In this document: one piece after another, positions 40,680 through 49,470 of the stretch
How positions within the stretch are numbered: the first letter of the stretch is position 1
How the letters are laid out: the number at the start of each line of letters is the position of its first letter
Assembly: GCA_045530725.1 (NCBI GenBank)
Contig: JAZSCT010000008.1
Span: 1 to 57,952 of the forward strand
Source: SIG435 sp045530725
Lineage (GTDB): Bacteria > Bacillota > Clostridia > UMGS1810
Length of the DNA stretch: 57,952 nucleotides
Reading direction: 5' to 3'
Notes under the pieces: model-generated
Databases searched by the model: none
The model's input: only the letters and a program-made list of their open reading frames with translations
Told to the model about the DNA's origin: nothing
Made by a program: the position numbers and the translations under genes

Positions 40680-41531
40680 ATGGAAAGAAAATTTGTATCA
40701 TGGATATCCAAAAACCGAAAGATTCATTATTCATACAAAACAGATATGACCACAGATGTGGATAATTGTCTTTTGCACAATCATGAAAGTTATGAGATCT
40801 ATGTGTTTCTTGAAGGGGATGTAAACTTCTTTGTGGAAGGAAGTACCTATCACTTGAATCCCTATGATACACTTGTAATCCGCAACAACGAAATGCACCA
40901 GACAGTACACTTCAAAAAAGAAAAATACAAAAGAGTGGTTCTCAATGTGAACCCCGTCGTGTTTAAGGAACTTAACTGTGAGCAATATATGAAAACTTTT
41001 GCTGATAGAAAACTTGGTGAAGCAAACCTTATCAAAGGTGATTATGTAAGAAAATCAGGGCTTTGGGATGCTTTTGAGAGACTTCAGCAGTATGTCATCA
41101 GGTCGAAAGAAGAGGACAATGAAATTGTCATAAAAGCCACTCTTGTAGAAATGTTTTATATCCTTCACAAATCCGAAACCCATTCTCAGGATCCGAGCGC
41201 GATAAAAAGTGATATTATCAAGAGTATAATGCGATATATTGACAAAAATCTTTCCTGTATCGAAAACCTTGATCAGATAGCGGAAGAATTTTTCATTTCC
41301 AAATGTCATCTGTGCAGAATATTCAAGGCAGAAACAGGTATGACCGTAAACAGATATATCACAAACCGCCGTATTATCAGAGTAAGGGATATGTGCAGAT
41401 TAGGAGAAAATATTTCTCTTGCCTGTATGAAGGCAGGATTCGGAAGTTATTCAAACTTCTATAAAATTTTTATGAGAGAAACGGGAGAATCTCCGAGAAA
41501 AGGACTTAAGACGGTAAGAGGAACTATGTAA
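40680..41531 (+). CDS. AraC-family regulator of the sugar-acid operon
   Basis: A 283-residue regulator. Residues about 20-95 form a cupin-like sensor (NHESYEIYVFLEGDVNFFVE, then LNPYDTLVIRNNEMHQ). The C-terminal ~100 residues hold two helix-turn-helix motifs: LDQIAEEFFISKCHLCRIFK and SLACMKAGFGSYSNFYKIFM, ending with the usual TGESPRKG. GGAGGTGA precedes the start. It is divergent from the five-gene uronate operon with 171 bp shared, which makes it the natural regulator responding to the operon's sugar. Confidence 0.9.
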   Translation: MERKFVSWISKNRKIHYSYKTDMTTDVDNCLLHNHESYEIYVFLEGDVNFFVEGSTYHLNPYDTLVIRNNEMHQTVHFKKEKYKRVVLNVNPVVFKELNCEQYMKTFADRKLGEANLIKGDYVRKSGLWDAFERLQQYVIRSKEEDNEIVIKATLVEMFYILHKSETHSQDPSAIKSDIIKSIMRYIDKNLSCIENLDQIAEEFFISKCHLCRIFKAETGMTVNRYITNRRIIRVRDMCRLGENISLACMKAGFGSYSNFYKIFMRETGESPRKGLKTVRGTM

Positions 41532-41540
41532 TGAATAAAA

Positions 41541-41577
41541 CAACAGGGTGTAAATTTACTTTACACCCTGTTGTTTT
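41541..41577. terminator. Bidirectional terminator between two araC-type genes
   Basis: CAACAGGGTGTAAA pairs with TTTACACCCTGTTG, with T4 and A4 on the sides. The end overlaps the stop region of the minus-strand gene. Confidence 0.9.
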
Positions 41578-42667
41578 ATTCTGACAATTTAATTTTAATT
41601 CTCCATTTGTTATTTTTTCTGTTTCCGTCATTTGTGACAAACCCTTTGTTTTTAAGAACGGTTATTGTTCGCTGAACAGTTCTTAAGTTAATACCCAGTT
41701 CATTTGCAATAAGAAGAGTAGAGGAGAGAGGGTTTCCTTCCATATAGTTTATGATTTTTAATTCTGTATCCGAAAGAGTCCCTTTCCCGATGGCAGATGA
41801 GGCAGAGGAATCTTTGGGATTTGCCACAGAAAAAATGTTTTTAATCAGTATATTATTCTCAATGCCGGATCCGGACTGAACTGCATTTCTGTACTCTGTG
41901 GGGGTAATATTGAAGTGTTTTTTGAATATTTTTGAAAAGTACATATGATTGGAAAATCCCAGTTCATTTGCAATGACAACTATCTTGTCATCAGATTCAC
42001 TTAAGAGTTCCAGACTTTTTTCAAGGACAATTTTGATACGGTATTTCTGAGGCGGCATTTCCACCAGTTCGGAAAACTTCCTGATGAAATGAAACTTACT
42101 CATACCGCACATATTGGCATATTCCTCATTGGAAAGAGCTTGGGTATAGTTTTCGCTCATATATATAATGGCAGGATTGATTGCCCTGAAGGTAGTATTT
42201 GATTGTGCTTTTTCTCCTGCAATCCTGTTTAACAAAAGAAGAAGTTCCGCCTCCACATAGCGATCTGTGGGAGGAGTGGGAGACAGGGAAGTTTTCACAG
42301 TATCTGTTACGAATTTTACTATGGACATCTGGTGTGTTGTGCGAAGGATTCCTGAATCACATCCGCCAAAGAATTCGTCTGCAAGATGCCCCGAAAAGTG
42401 AATCCAGTAGTAGGATGTTTCGGGGGCTGATGCGAAATAAAACTGCCTTTCGTGAGGCTTGAAGAGTATCACCGTGCCTTCCTTGTAGTCGGTATCTTCC
42501 ATATGCATAGAGCCTTTCATTATATACAATATCTGATAGTCTGATCTTCCGAAAGGTCGGTTTGTAAGACCGCCGCCGCTTACTGTATCCAGCCATCCGC
42601 AACAGTTTATCTGTATGTAACTTGTGGAATAGATATTTGTGTTGAATACCACTTCGTGTCTTGCCAT
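41576..42667 (-). CDS. AraC-family regulator with extra C-terminal winged helix
   Basis: A 363-residue regulator with three parts: an N-terminal cupin-like domain (about 1-140; YQILYIMKGSMHME, FKPHERQFYF), an AraC double helix-turn-helix (about 165-265; SNEEYANMCGMSKFHFIRKF and NELGFSNHMYFSKIFKKHF), and an added C-terminal winged helix (about 295-360; SSTLLIANELGINLRTVQRT, then LKNKGFVTNDG). The last part is unusual for AraC proteins and resembles MarR-like domains. AGAGGTG precedes the ATG. It lies beside an AraC gene fragment, but no target genes are evident. Confidence 0.85.
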   Translation of the reverse strand: MARHEVVFNTNIYSTSYIQINCCGWLDTVSGGGLTNRPFGRSDYQILYIMKGSMHMEDTDYKEGTVILFKPHERQFYFASAPETSYYWIHFSGHLADEFFGGCDSGILRTTHQMSIVKFVTDTVKTSLSPTPPTDRYVEAELLLLLNRIAGEKAQSNTTFRAINPAIIYMSENYTQALSNEEYANMCGMSKFHFIRKFSELVEMPPQKYRIKIVLEKSLELLSESDDKIVVIANELGFSNHMYFSKIFKKHFNITPTEYRNAVQSGSGIENNILIKNIFSVANPKDSSASSAIGKGTLSDTELKIINYMEGNPLSSTLLIANELGINLRTVQRTITVLKNKGFVTNDGNRKNNKWRIKIKLSE

Positions 42668-43035
42668 AAAGCACCTCTTTTATTGTGTAGTGTTTTTCCG
42701 GTGTATTCTTTGGGTGAAACACCTGTGGCCTTTTTGAATACGGAAGAAAAGTAGAATGGGTCCTTGAATCCTGAAAGATATGCCACGTTTTCCGCCGCAA
42801 GGTCGATGTTGTCTTTTGATGCACCGGACACACTTTCGTACCACATGGGAATAAGACCGTGGAAACCACGGAATACCATTATTTGTTTGTTTATGTCAAA
42901 TCTCTGAAATAGCATATGAAATCTTTCGCCTGCAAAGGACATGTGGAAATATTCACACTCATCTTTCGGCTCAAAATATACGGTTTCATCGCCGATTACA
43001 AAATTGCATATATTCTTACTGTCCATAGTACACAC
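42607..43035 (-). pseudogene. Fragment of an AraC-family regulator
   Basis: A 142-residue frame that contains only a piece of a sensor domain (CEYFHMSFAGERFHMLFQRF) and the last AraC helix-turn-helix (AENVAYLSGFKDPFYFSSVF, then KKATGVSPKEYTG). The first HTH is missing, and the reading frame runs on about 20 residues into the start of the next regulator gene. It looks like an internally deleted araC-type gene. It could still make a short protein, but DNA binding as a normal AraC protein is unlikely. Confidence 0.6.
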
Positions 43036-43290
43036 CTAATATATATTTACACCTGTATTATACCCTTATGTAAAGGAAAAAGCAATGATTATCTAACTTT
43101 TCTATATGTATTTATAGAAAAAATCCATTGAAAAAAGATAATGTTGATATATATTAAACTTATCAGAGAAAGAAAGGGAACAGGATATGTAATATTCACT
43201 TATCATACTTTCCACCGTGATGTTCGGTGTGTGGTTTTTATAATTGTTGTACTTTTGCTATTGACAAACAGATGTATTGAAAGAATCCCT

Positions 43291-43319
43291 TTGACATTCA
43301 TTAGCATTTGTGGTATTAT
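43291..43319 (+). promoter_or_regulatory. Promoter of thrC
   Basis: TTGACA (43291-43296), 17 bp, TATTAT (43314-43319), 50 bp before the thrC ATG. The 43036-43290 stretch holds no gene that I can support. Confidence 0.75.
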
Positions 43320-43368
43320 GATATGTGAGTTTTTTACATATAATCCTAAGAAAGGAATTGATTATAAA

Positions 43369-44871
43369 ATGAAATATCAGAGTACAAGAGACAGTAAGAT
43401 ATCCTTCTCATCAGCAGAGGCGATTAAAACAGGTATCGCTCCTGACGGGGGACTTTTTGTACCTAGTGAAATACCATCATTGTCTGCTAAGGAAATAGAA
43501 AACACAAAAAACTTAAGTTATGTAGAACTTGCAGACTTTGTACTGGGTAAATTTCTTACAGACTACACACCTGAAGAAGTTCACCATTGTACATCAAATG
43601 CTTATACCAAGGAAAAGTTTGAATCAGATATAATAGCACCGCTTCACAAACTTAATGACAATACACACATCCTTGAATTGTGGCACGGACCAACATGTGC
43701 ATTTAAGGATATGGCGTTGCAGATTCTTCCCTATCTTCTTACCAAAGCCATGAAAAAGACAGGAGAAGAAAAGGAAGTAATCATCCTTGTTGCCACATCA
43801 GGCGACACAGGTAAGGCAGCACTTGAAGGATTTAAGGATGTGGAAGGTACAAACATTCAGGTCTTTTATCCTGTGGATGGTGTATCAAAGATTCAGAAAC
43901 TCCAGATGGCAACACAACTTGGATGCAATGTAAATGTAACTGCAGTTAAGGGCAATTTTGATGATGCACAGACTGGTGTTAAGAAGATTTTTTCAAATGA
44001 TGATATGAGACAGAAGGCAGATGAACTGGGATATGTATTTTCATCTGCAAACTCTATCAACTGGGGAAGACTTGTGCCGCAGATTGTATATTATTTCTAC
44101 TCATATGCTACACTTCTTAAAAATAATGAAATCAAAATGGGCGACAAGATAAACATCGTTGTACCTACAGGAAACTTTGGAAACATCCTTGCGGCGTTTT
44201 ATGCTAAATCTATGGGACTTCCTGTAAACAAACTTATCTGCGCATCAAATAAAAATAACGTGCTTACAGACTTCATAAATACAGGTGTCTATGACAGAAA
44301 CCGTAAGTTCGAGACAACCATCTCTCCATCTATGGATATCCTTATTTCTTCAAATCTTGAGAGATTTATATATCATATGTCAGGAGAGAATGCTTCCTTT
44401 GTAGCAGAATGTATGAAGAAACTCAACGAAGAAGGCAGATATGACATCGGCAAAGAACTTACCGATAAGATAAGGGAAATATTTGTTGGCGGATATGCTT
44501 CTGACGAGGATACTGTGGAAACAATCAGAAGAACAAATGAAAAATACTCATATATCCCTGATACACACACTTCTGTTGCTATCAAAGTGTATGAAGATTA
44601 TGTGAAAGAAACAGGAGATAATACAAAGACGGTTATCGCATCTACTGCAAATCCGTTTAAGTTCAATCAGAGTGTACTTTCAGCACTTGTGGATGAAAAG
44701 GAAACAGAAGGCAAGGATGAATTTGAACTTCTTGAAATGCTCTCAAAAGTCGGAAGCCTTAATATCCCTGCATCTCTTAATAACCTTAAGACAATGGATG
44801 TAAGATTTAAGGATGTATGTGATAAGGAAAATATGTGGGATATGACAGAAAGGTTTTTATCTGACAAATAG
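43369..44871 (+). CDS. thrC: Threonine synthase
   Basis: A 500-residue PLP enzyme making threonine from O-phosphohomoserine. The start is the ATG at 43369 after AAAGGA, giving MKYQSTRDSKISFSSAEAIK, the usual N-terminus; the frame open from 43141 runs through the promoter and is not coding. HGPTCAFKDMALQ holds the PLP lysine, VATSGDTGKAALEGF and VPTGNFGNILAAFYAKSMG bind the phosphate groups. It belongs to the long class of threonine synthases (Clostridia, yeast, E. coli). It stands alone, without thrA or thrB. Confidence 0.95.
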   Translation: MKYQSTRDSKISFSSAEAIKTGIAPDGGLFVPSEIPSLSAKEIENTKNLSYVELADFVLGKFLTDYTPEEVHHCTSNAYTKEKFESDIIAPLHKLNDNTHILELWHGPTCAFKDMALQILPYLLTKAMKKTGEEKEVIILVATSGDTGKAALEGFKDVEGTNIQVFYPVDGVSKIQKLQMATQLGCNVNVTAVKGNFDDAQTGVKKIFSNDDMRQKADELGYVFSSANSINWGRLVPQIVYYFYSYATLLKNNEIKMGDKINIVVPTGNFGNILAAFYAKSMGLPVNKLICASNKNNVLTDFINTGVYDRNRKFETTISPSMDILISSNLERFIYHMSGENASFVAECMKKLNEEGRYDIGKELTDKIREIFVGGYASDEDTVETIRRTNEKYSYIPDTHTSVAIKVYEDYVKETGDNTKTVIASTANPFKFNQSVLSALVDEKETEGKDEFELLEMLSKVGSLNIPASLNNLKTMDVRFKDVCDKENMWDMTERFLSDK

Positions 44872-44957
44872 GAATGTAAAATTTGCCCGGATCGTAAAAA
44901 GGCAGAGAGAAGATTATTAGGTTATTCTTAAAATTTAATTGGAAATAATTTAAGGTT

Positions 44958-44993
44958 GGAAATATTGCAGATTTCTGCAATATTTCCTTTTTT
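44958..44993 (+). terminator. Terminator after thrC
   Basis: GGAAATATTGCAGA pairs with TCTGCAATATTTCC, then T6. It heads the repeat unit that also occurs at 16921. Confidence 0.9.
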
Positions 44994-45185
44994 CTTTGCC
45001 TTTTTACTACAAACAAGCCTCGCCTCTCGGCGTATCCCATACGCCTTCAGGAAAATCTCACTTCGTTCGATCTCGTGTTGTCCGTTCCAAACAAATTTTC
45101 CTATTCCTTACAGAGGTATAATTACTTATACAACTTCGGTTCAGTTTGTCCAATCTGAGAAATTTTTTATATTTTTTCCGAATTT
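44994..45185 (+). repeat. Dispersed repeat unit, copy Y
   Basis: GCCTTTTTACTACAAACAAG, a ~100-bp middle not found in copy X, then ATACAACTTCGGTTCAG and TTTGTCCAATCTGAGAAATT. It follows its terminator exactly as copy X does, so terminator and unit move or are copied together. Confidence 0.5.
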
Positions 45186-45232
45186 CAATTAATTATAAAA
45201 GAGTCTGTGCCAAAATAAAAAACGGTTCGGCA

Positions 45233-45280
45233 TGGAACCCGTCCCCTACAAATTGCATCATATGTAGGGGACGGGTTCCA
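45233..45280. repeat. GC-rich perfect 18-bp inverted repeat
   Basis: TGGAACCCGTCCCCTACA (45233-45250) pairs perfectly with TGTAGGGGACGGGTTCCA (45263-45280) over a 12-base loop, and ATCCCGTCCC follows. No T-run. Its GC content stands out in an AT-rich gap and suggests an inserted palindromic element. Confidence 0.7.
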
Positions 45281-45333
45281 TCCCGTCCCAAAAATCATTT
45301 TGATACAACCCTTTGTACTATATTATAAAATTT

Positions 45334-46716
45334 TTATTTGCCTGATGTTTCTGGTGAAACAATGTATATATTCTTCTCTGCCAAAGGTGTTGCACCACTC
45401 CACAAATGTGCACAGATTTCATCGCTTTGTGAAAGGGATTCTGCATCTGGGGCAACATACGTCGAATATATTGTAAATTTGTTTTTTCCCGTGATGTCTT
45501 CTGATACGACAGATTTTATTTTGTCATCACTTTTAAGTACAAGTCTCATTTTAGCAGATGAGATATCCTTTTTGGAGAATAAATAGTATTTGGCTGACCC
45601 TGTTTCAATCATCGGACTGGATACATATGTATCATTTCCGTAAAGATTGTTTGTGATAAATTTCAGGGGATTTCCATTTGAATCCTTTGCACCTACAAGA
45701 TCAAAGAAGATGTTATTATCATCACGGTCAAAGTCCATAAGATAGGATGCACCTGCATTACTTAAATTGAATGCCCATTTGTCACTTTCGTAAGTTTTGT
45801 CTGTGCAGGATGAAGGCGCATTATCAAAGAGCCTGTAATCGGCTTTTTTTCCATGGCCGTTTGTGGTAAATGTTTCTTCTGAGCAAAGAAAGAATATATG
45901 AAATGTGCCCTGGTCATTTTCGTCAGTATGTGTATTTTCATCAATGGATGCATTGTAATCATCCCAGGTCACATCCGTGTGATACCAGTTATCATTAAGT
46001 TTTATATAATTCCAGATGTGTGCCACTTCAGGGTTGCGGTTCAGACAGCATGATACTTCAAACCCCACTTTTTTGCCTATAACCATAAGTGCATTTGCAT
46101 ATCCCTGGCAGGTAGAAGTGCCGTTTACAAAGAAACTGTACATGGTATGTGATGCCATATTTGAACTGTAGTTATAATCGTAGTGGGACTCCCTTGTCAT
46201 CTTTGAATGGATAAGAAGGTATTTCTTTAAGTCATCAGGTTCGTCTTTTACAAGATTATAATATTCTTCAAGTTTTGTATTGAGAACTTGGGTAAATGTT
46301 TCTCTGTTTGATTTGTCCACGTAATATACAGGGGAAACAGTTGATATGTATCCGCTGCTTTTTGTAACCGAAAATCCATTATCTACCAGAAATAATTCAG
46401 GATAAGTAAATGCAAATTCCAGAAACCAGTCATTAAATCCTGATGCAGGAATGTTGTATGAGGATATATCTATTGTAGATTGCTGATTATATACAGCATT
46501 ATAAAAATACTTTTCGAATTCTGACATATCCCCAAGGTCATCAAGAACAATATTTCTATTATCCTCATATGATGGTGCATCCTCTGTGCAAATGCCCCCT
46601 GTTGGCAGGTGTATATCTGCAACGGCAAAAGGCGAGATATAAGGTTCTTGGTTATTTGCATATGCAAAAGAAAACACCATTGTCAATGAAAGAAGTAGTG
46701 AAACAATTTTTTTCAT
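45334..46716 (-). CDS. Secreted transglutaminase-like protein
   Basis: A 460-residue exported protein. The start is the ATG at 46716 after GGAG; residues 1-20 are a signal peptide (KK, hydrophobic core, FAYA). About residues 150-275 form a transglutaminase-like papain fold with the triad cysteine in TSTCQGYANAL, the histidine in EVAHIWNYIKL and the aspartate in YHTDVTWDD. The C-terminal ~190 residues have no family I know. Bacterial members are mostly proteases or of unknown function. It probably acts outside the cell on peptides or cell wall. It precedes no obvious partner. Confidence 0.8.
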   Translation of the reverse strand: MKKIVSLLLSLTMVFSFAYANNQEPYISPFAVADIHLPTGGICTEDAPSYEDNRNIVLDDLGDMSEFEKYFYNAVYNQQSTIDISSYNIPASGFNDWFLEFAFTYPELFLVDNGFSVTKSSGYISTVSPVYYVDKSNRETFTQVLNTKLEEYYNLVKDEPDDLKKYLLIHSKMTRESHYDYNYSSNMASHTMYSFFVNGTSTCQGYANALMVIGKKVGFEVSCCLNRNPEVAHIWNYIKLNDNWYHTDVTWDDYNASIDENTHTDENDQGTFHIFFLCSEETFTTNGHGKKADYRLFDNAPSSCTDKTYESDKWAFNLSNAGASYLMDFDRDDNNIFFDLVGAKDSNGNPLKFITNNLYGNDTYVSSPMIETGSAKYYLFSKKDISSAKMRLVLKSDDKIKSVVSEDITGKNKFTIYSTYVAPDAESLSQSDEICAHLWSGATPLAEKNIYIVSPETSGK

Positions 46717-46741
46717 CATAATCTCCAAAAAAGTCTGTAAA

Positions 46742-47584
46742 TTATTTTTTAAGCGCTGCAGTAAGGGTATTTTTCATAAGTGTTGCGATAGTCATAGGAC
46801 CTACACCACCGGGAACAGGAGTGATGGCTCCTGCTACCTTTTCAGCAGATTCAAAGTTCACATCGCCCACAAGTCTGCCGTCTTCGAGGCGGTTGATGCC
46901 AACATCGATTACTACTGCGCCTTCTTTTACATAAGAAGCATCTACCATCTCTGGTCTTCCTACTGCCACTACAAGCACATCTGCTTCTTTTGATATTTCT
47001 TTAAGGTTCTTTGTCTTTGAATGACAGATTGTAACAGTTGCATTTTTGTGGAGAAGGAGCATACTCATAGGCTTTCCTACGATGTTGGATCTTCCGATGA
47101 TTACACAATGCTTTCCTTCAAGGTCGATTTCGCTTTCCTTTATAAGTTCCATTATTCCTGCAGGTGTACATGGAAGGAAGTCGAAGTTTCCTATCATAAT
47201 CTTACCTACATTTGCAGGGTGGAATGCATCCACATCTTTTTCGGGGATGATGGTGTTTATTACCATTTCCTCGTTGATGTGCTTTGGAAGTGGAAGTTGC
47301 ACAAGGATACCGTGAATCTGATCGTCGTGATTAAGTTCTTCCACAAGATTTTTCAGTTCTTCTTCTGTTGTTTCTTCAGGCAAAGCATATTCTCTTGAGT
47401 AGTATCCTATAAGTTCACATGCTTTTTTCTTTGAATTTACATAAGATCTTGATGCAGGGTTGTTTCCTACAATGATAACCGCAAGACCTGGGATGATACC
47501 CTGTTCTTTAATTTTTGCGGTTTCTTCTTTGAGTTGATCCTTTATTCTTTGAGATACCATTTTTCCGTCCAGTATTTTTGCCAT
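46742..47584 (-). CDS. folD: Bifunctional methylene-THF dehydrogenase/cyclohydrolase
   Basis: A 280-residue FolD interconverting 5,10-methylene-, methenyl- and 10-formyl-tetrahydrofolate with NADP. It has the SYVNSKKKACELIG segment with catalytic Tyr and Lys, ILVQLPLPKHI, CTPAGIMELI, the nucleotide loop IGRSNIVGKPMS and PVPGGVGPMTIATLM. Length is normal. AGGAGAAAAGAAC precedes the ATG. The upstream ygiQ frame overlaps its first 77 bases, so the two are translated from one transcript. Confidence 0.96.
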   Translation of the reverse strand: MAKILDGKMVSQRIKDQLKEETAKIKEQGIIPGLAVIIVGNNPASRSYVNSKKKACELIGYYSREYALPEETTEEELKNLVEELNHDDQIHGILVQLPLPKHINEEMVINTIIPEKDVDAFHPANVGKIMIGNFDFLPCTPAGIMELIKESEIDLEGKHCVIIGRSNIVGKPMSMLLLHKNATVTICHSKTKNLKEISKEADVLVVAVGRPEMVDASYVKEGAVVIDVGINRLEDGRLVGDVNFESAEKVAGAITPVPGGVGPMTIATLMKNTLTAALKK

Positions 47585-49454
47585 TGTTCTTTTCTCCTTT
47601 TTTGTTTTGTATTTTTTGTTTTGTATAGGATGATTTATTTCCTTTAAATCCTTTTTCTGATACCTGAGGCCTTATAAGACAGTCGGGAGAAAAGCCTATA
47701 AGGTCTTCTCTTCCTGCTATTTTAAGAGCCTTAAGCACCAGAGGATAGTTTTCTTTTTTTCTAAATTGCAAAAGTGCCCTCTGCATTCGTTTTTCTTCCA
47801 TATCTTTTGGTACATACACCTCTTTTAAGGTAAATGGATCAAGACCTGTGTAAAACATGCTTGTAGATATTGTAAATGGTGTAGGGTAGAAATCCTGCAC
47901 CTGTTCAGGATGAAGGTTGTTCTTTTTTATATAGAGAGCAAGTTCTATTGCATCGTGTATAGTGCTTCCCGGGTGGCTTGACATAAGGTAGGGTACAAGG
48001 TACTGTTCTTTGCCGATTTTCTCACAGATTGAGTAAAACTTTTTAGAAAATCTGTCATATACCGCTTTGCCCGGTTTGCCCATTTTAGAAAGCACATTGT
48101 CGGATATATGTTCAGGGGCGACTTTAAGTTGACCGCTTACGTGATGTTGGCAAAGTTCCTTAAAGAACTCATCGCTTTTGTCAAGGATAAGATAGTCATA
48201 GCGTATCCCCGAACGTATAAACACCTTTTTTACATTTGGAAGTGCTCTGAGTTTCTTAAGAAGAGCAAGGTAGTTTCTGTGAGATACTTTTAAGTTTTTG
48301 CAAGGGGTGGGGAATAGGCATTGCTTATTTTTGCATGCTCCCTGACTTCCCTGTTTATCGCAGGCAGGACCGTCGAAGTTTGCGGTAGGTCCTCCCACAT
48401 CGTGGATATATCCTTTGAAATCAGGCTCCCATATCATTTTTTCTGCTTCTTTTATCAGGGATTTTTCACTTCTTGAAGTAACAATTCTTCCCTGATGTGC
48501 GGTGATTGCACAGAAAGAACAAGCCCCGAAGCATCCTCTGTTGTGAGTGAGACTGAATTTCACCTCTGTGATTGCAGGGATACCACCGTCTTTTTCATAC
48601 ATAGGATGATATGTCCTCATATAGGGAAGGGCATACACTTTGTCAAGTTCATTTGTGGCAAGAGGTTTCTGAGGTATATTCTGCACAAGGTATTTCCCCT
48701 GACACATCTGAACAACAGGTTTCCCCGAAAATGGATCCTGTTCTCTGTATTCTGTAGCAGCGGCTTTTGAGTATGCCACTTTGTCTTCTTTTACTTCTTC
48801 GAAGGAAGGGACCATTACATAATTATCTTTAAGGTAGTCTATATTTGTCCTTACATAACAGCATCCGTCGATATTGGTTTGCGAGATTTCTTTTCCGTCA
48901 CGAAGTGCCTTTGCAAGTTCTGTGATGGACTTTTCTCCCATGCCAAAACTTAATACATCTGCTCTTGTATCGAAAAGTATGGACCTTCTCACAGAGTTTG
49001 ACCAGTAGTCGTAATGTGCAAATCTTCTTAAAGATGCTTCCACACCGCCTATGATGATTTTTGCCTTCGGATAAGCCTCTCTTATTCTGTTGCAATATAC
49101 AATGGTGGCTCTGTCGGGACGATATCCTGATTTTCCTCCCGGAGAATACATATCGTCGTGACGGAGACGCTTGTTCACAGTATAGTGGTTTACCATTGAG
49201 TCGATATTTCCTGCAGACACAAGGAAAGCATACTTTGGTTCGCCTAGAGTCATAAAAGCGTCCTTTGATTTCCAGTCGGGCTGTGGAATGATGCCCACAG
49301 AGAATCCTTCTGATTCAAGAACTCTTGTGATAATCGCATGACCGAAACTTGGATGATCTACATATGCATCACCTGAAATATAGACGAAATCAAACTGTGA
49401 AATATTAAGTTTTTTCATATCTTCCCTGCAAATCGGAAGGAAACCTCTGGACAT
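47508..49454 (-). CDS. YgiQ family radical SAM protein
   Basis: A 648-residue radical SAM protein of the YgiQ (UPF0313) family. The N-terminus MSRGFLPICREDMKKLNISQ and SGDAYVDHPSFGHAIITRVL, the cluster motif CFGACSFCAITAHQGR (C-x3-C-x2-C), and DVGGPTANFDGPACDKQGSQ are diagnostic. The function of the family is not established. The last ~45 residues are Lys/Asn/Gly-rich and low in complexity, and the last 25 codons overlap folD in another frame, so the C-terminal tail may be poorly constrained. Confidence 0.88.
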   Translation of the reverse strand: MSRGFLPICREDMKKLNISQFDFVYISGDAYVDHPSFGHAIITRVLESEGFSVGIIPQPDWKSKDAFMTLGEPKYAFLVSAGNIDSMVNHYTVNKRLRHDDMYSPGGKSGYRPDRATIVYCNRIREAYPKAKIIIGGVEASLRRFAHYDYWSNSVRRSILFDTRADVLSFGMGEKSITELAKALRDGKEISQTNIDGCCYVRTNIDYLKDNYVMVPSFEEVKEDKVAYSKAAATEYREQDPFSGKPVVQMCQGKYLVQNIPQKPLATNELDKVYALPYMRTYHPMYEKDGGIPAITEVKFSLTHNRGCFGACSFCAITAHQGRIVTSRSEKSLIKEAEKMIWEPDFKGYIHDVGGPTANFDGPACDKQGSQGACKNKQCLFPTPCKNLKVSHRNYLALLKKLRALPNVKKVFIRSGIRYDYLILDKSDEFFKELCQHHVSGQLKVAPEHISDNVLSKMGKPGKAVYDRFSKKFYSICEKIGKEQYLVPYLMSSHPGSTIHDAIELALYIKKNNLHPEQVQDFYPTPFTISTSMFYTGLDPFTLKEVYVPKDMEEKRMQRALLQFRKKENYPLVLKALKIAGREDLIGFSPDCLIRPQVSEKGFKGNKSSYTKQKIQNKKGEKNNGKNTGRKNGISKNKGSTQRRNRKN

Positions 49455-49470
49455 TGTTATCTCTCTTTCG

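Noticed and set aside
42357..42869. Second minus-strand frame over the AraC genes
   Set aside because: It is basic, low-complexity and out of frame with recognisable AraC sequence on both sides.
43141..43368. N-terminal extension of threonine synthase
   Set aside because: The extra 76 codons run through a good promoter and lack a ribosome site, while the family start lies at 43369.
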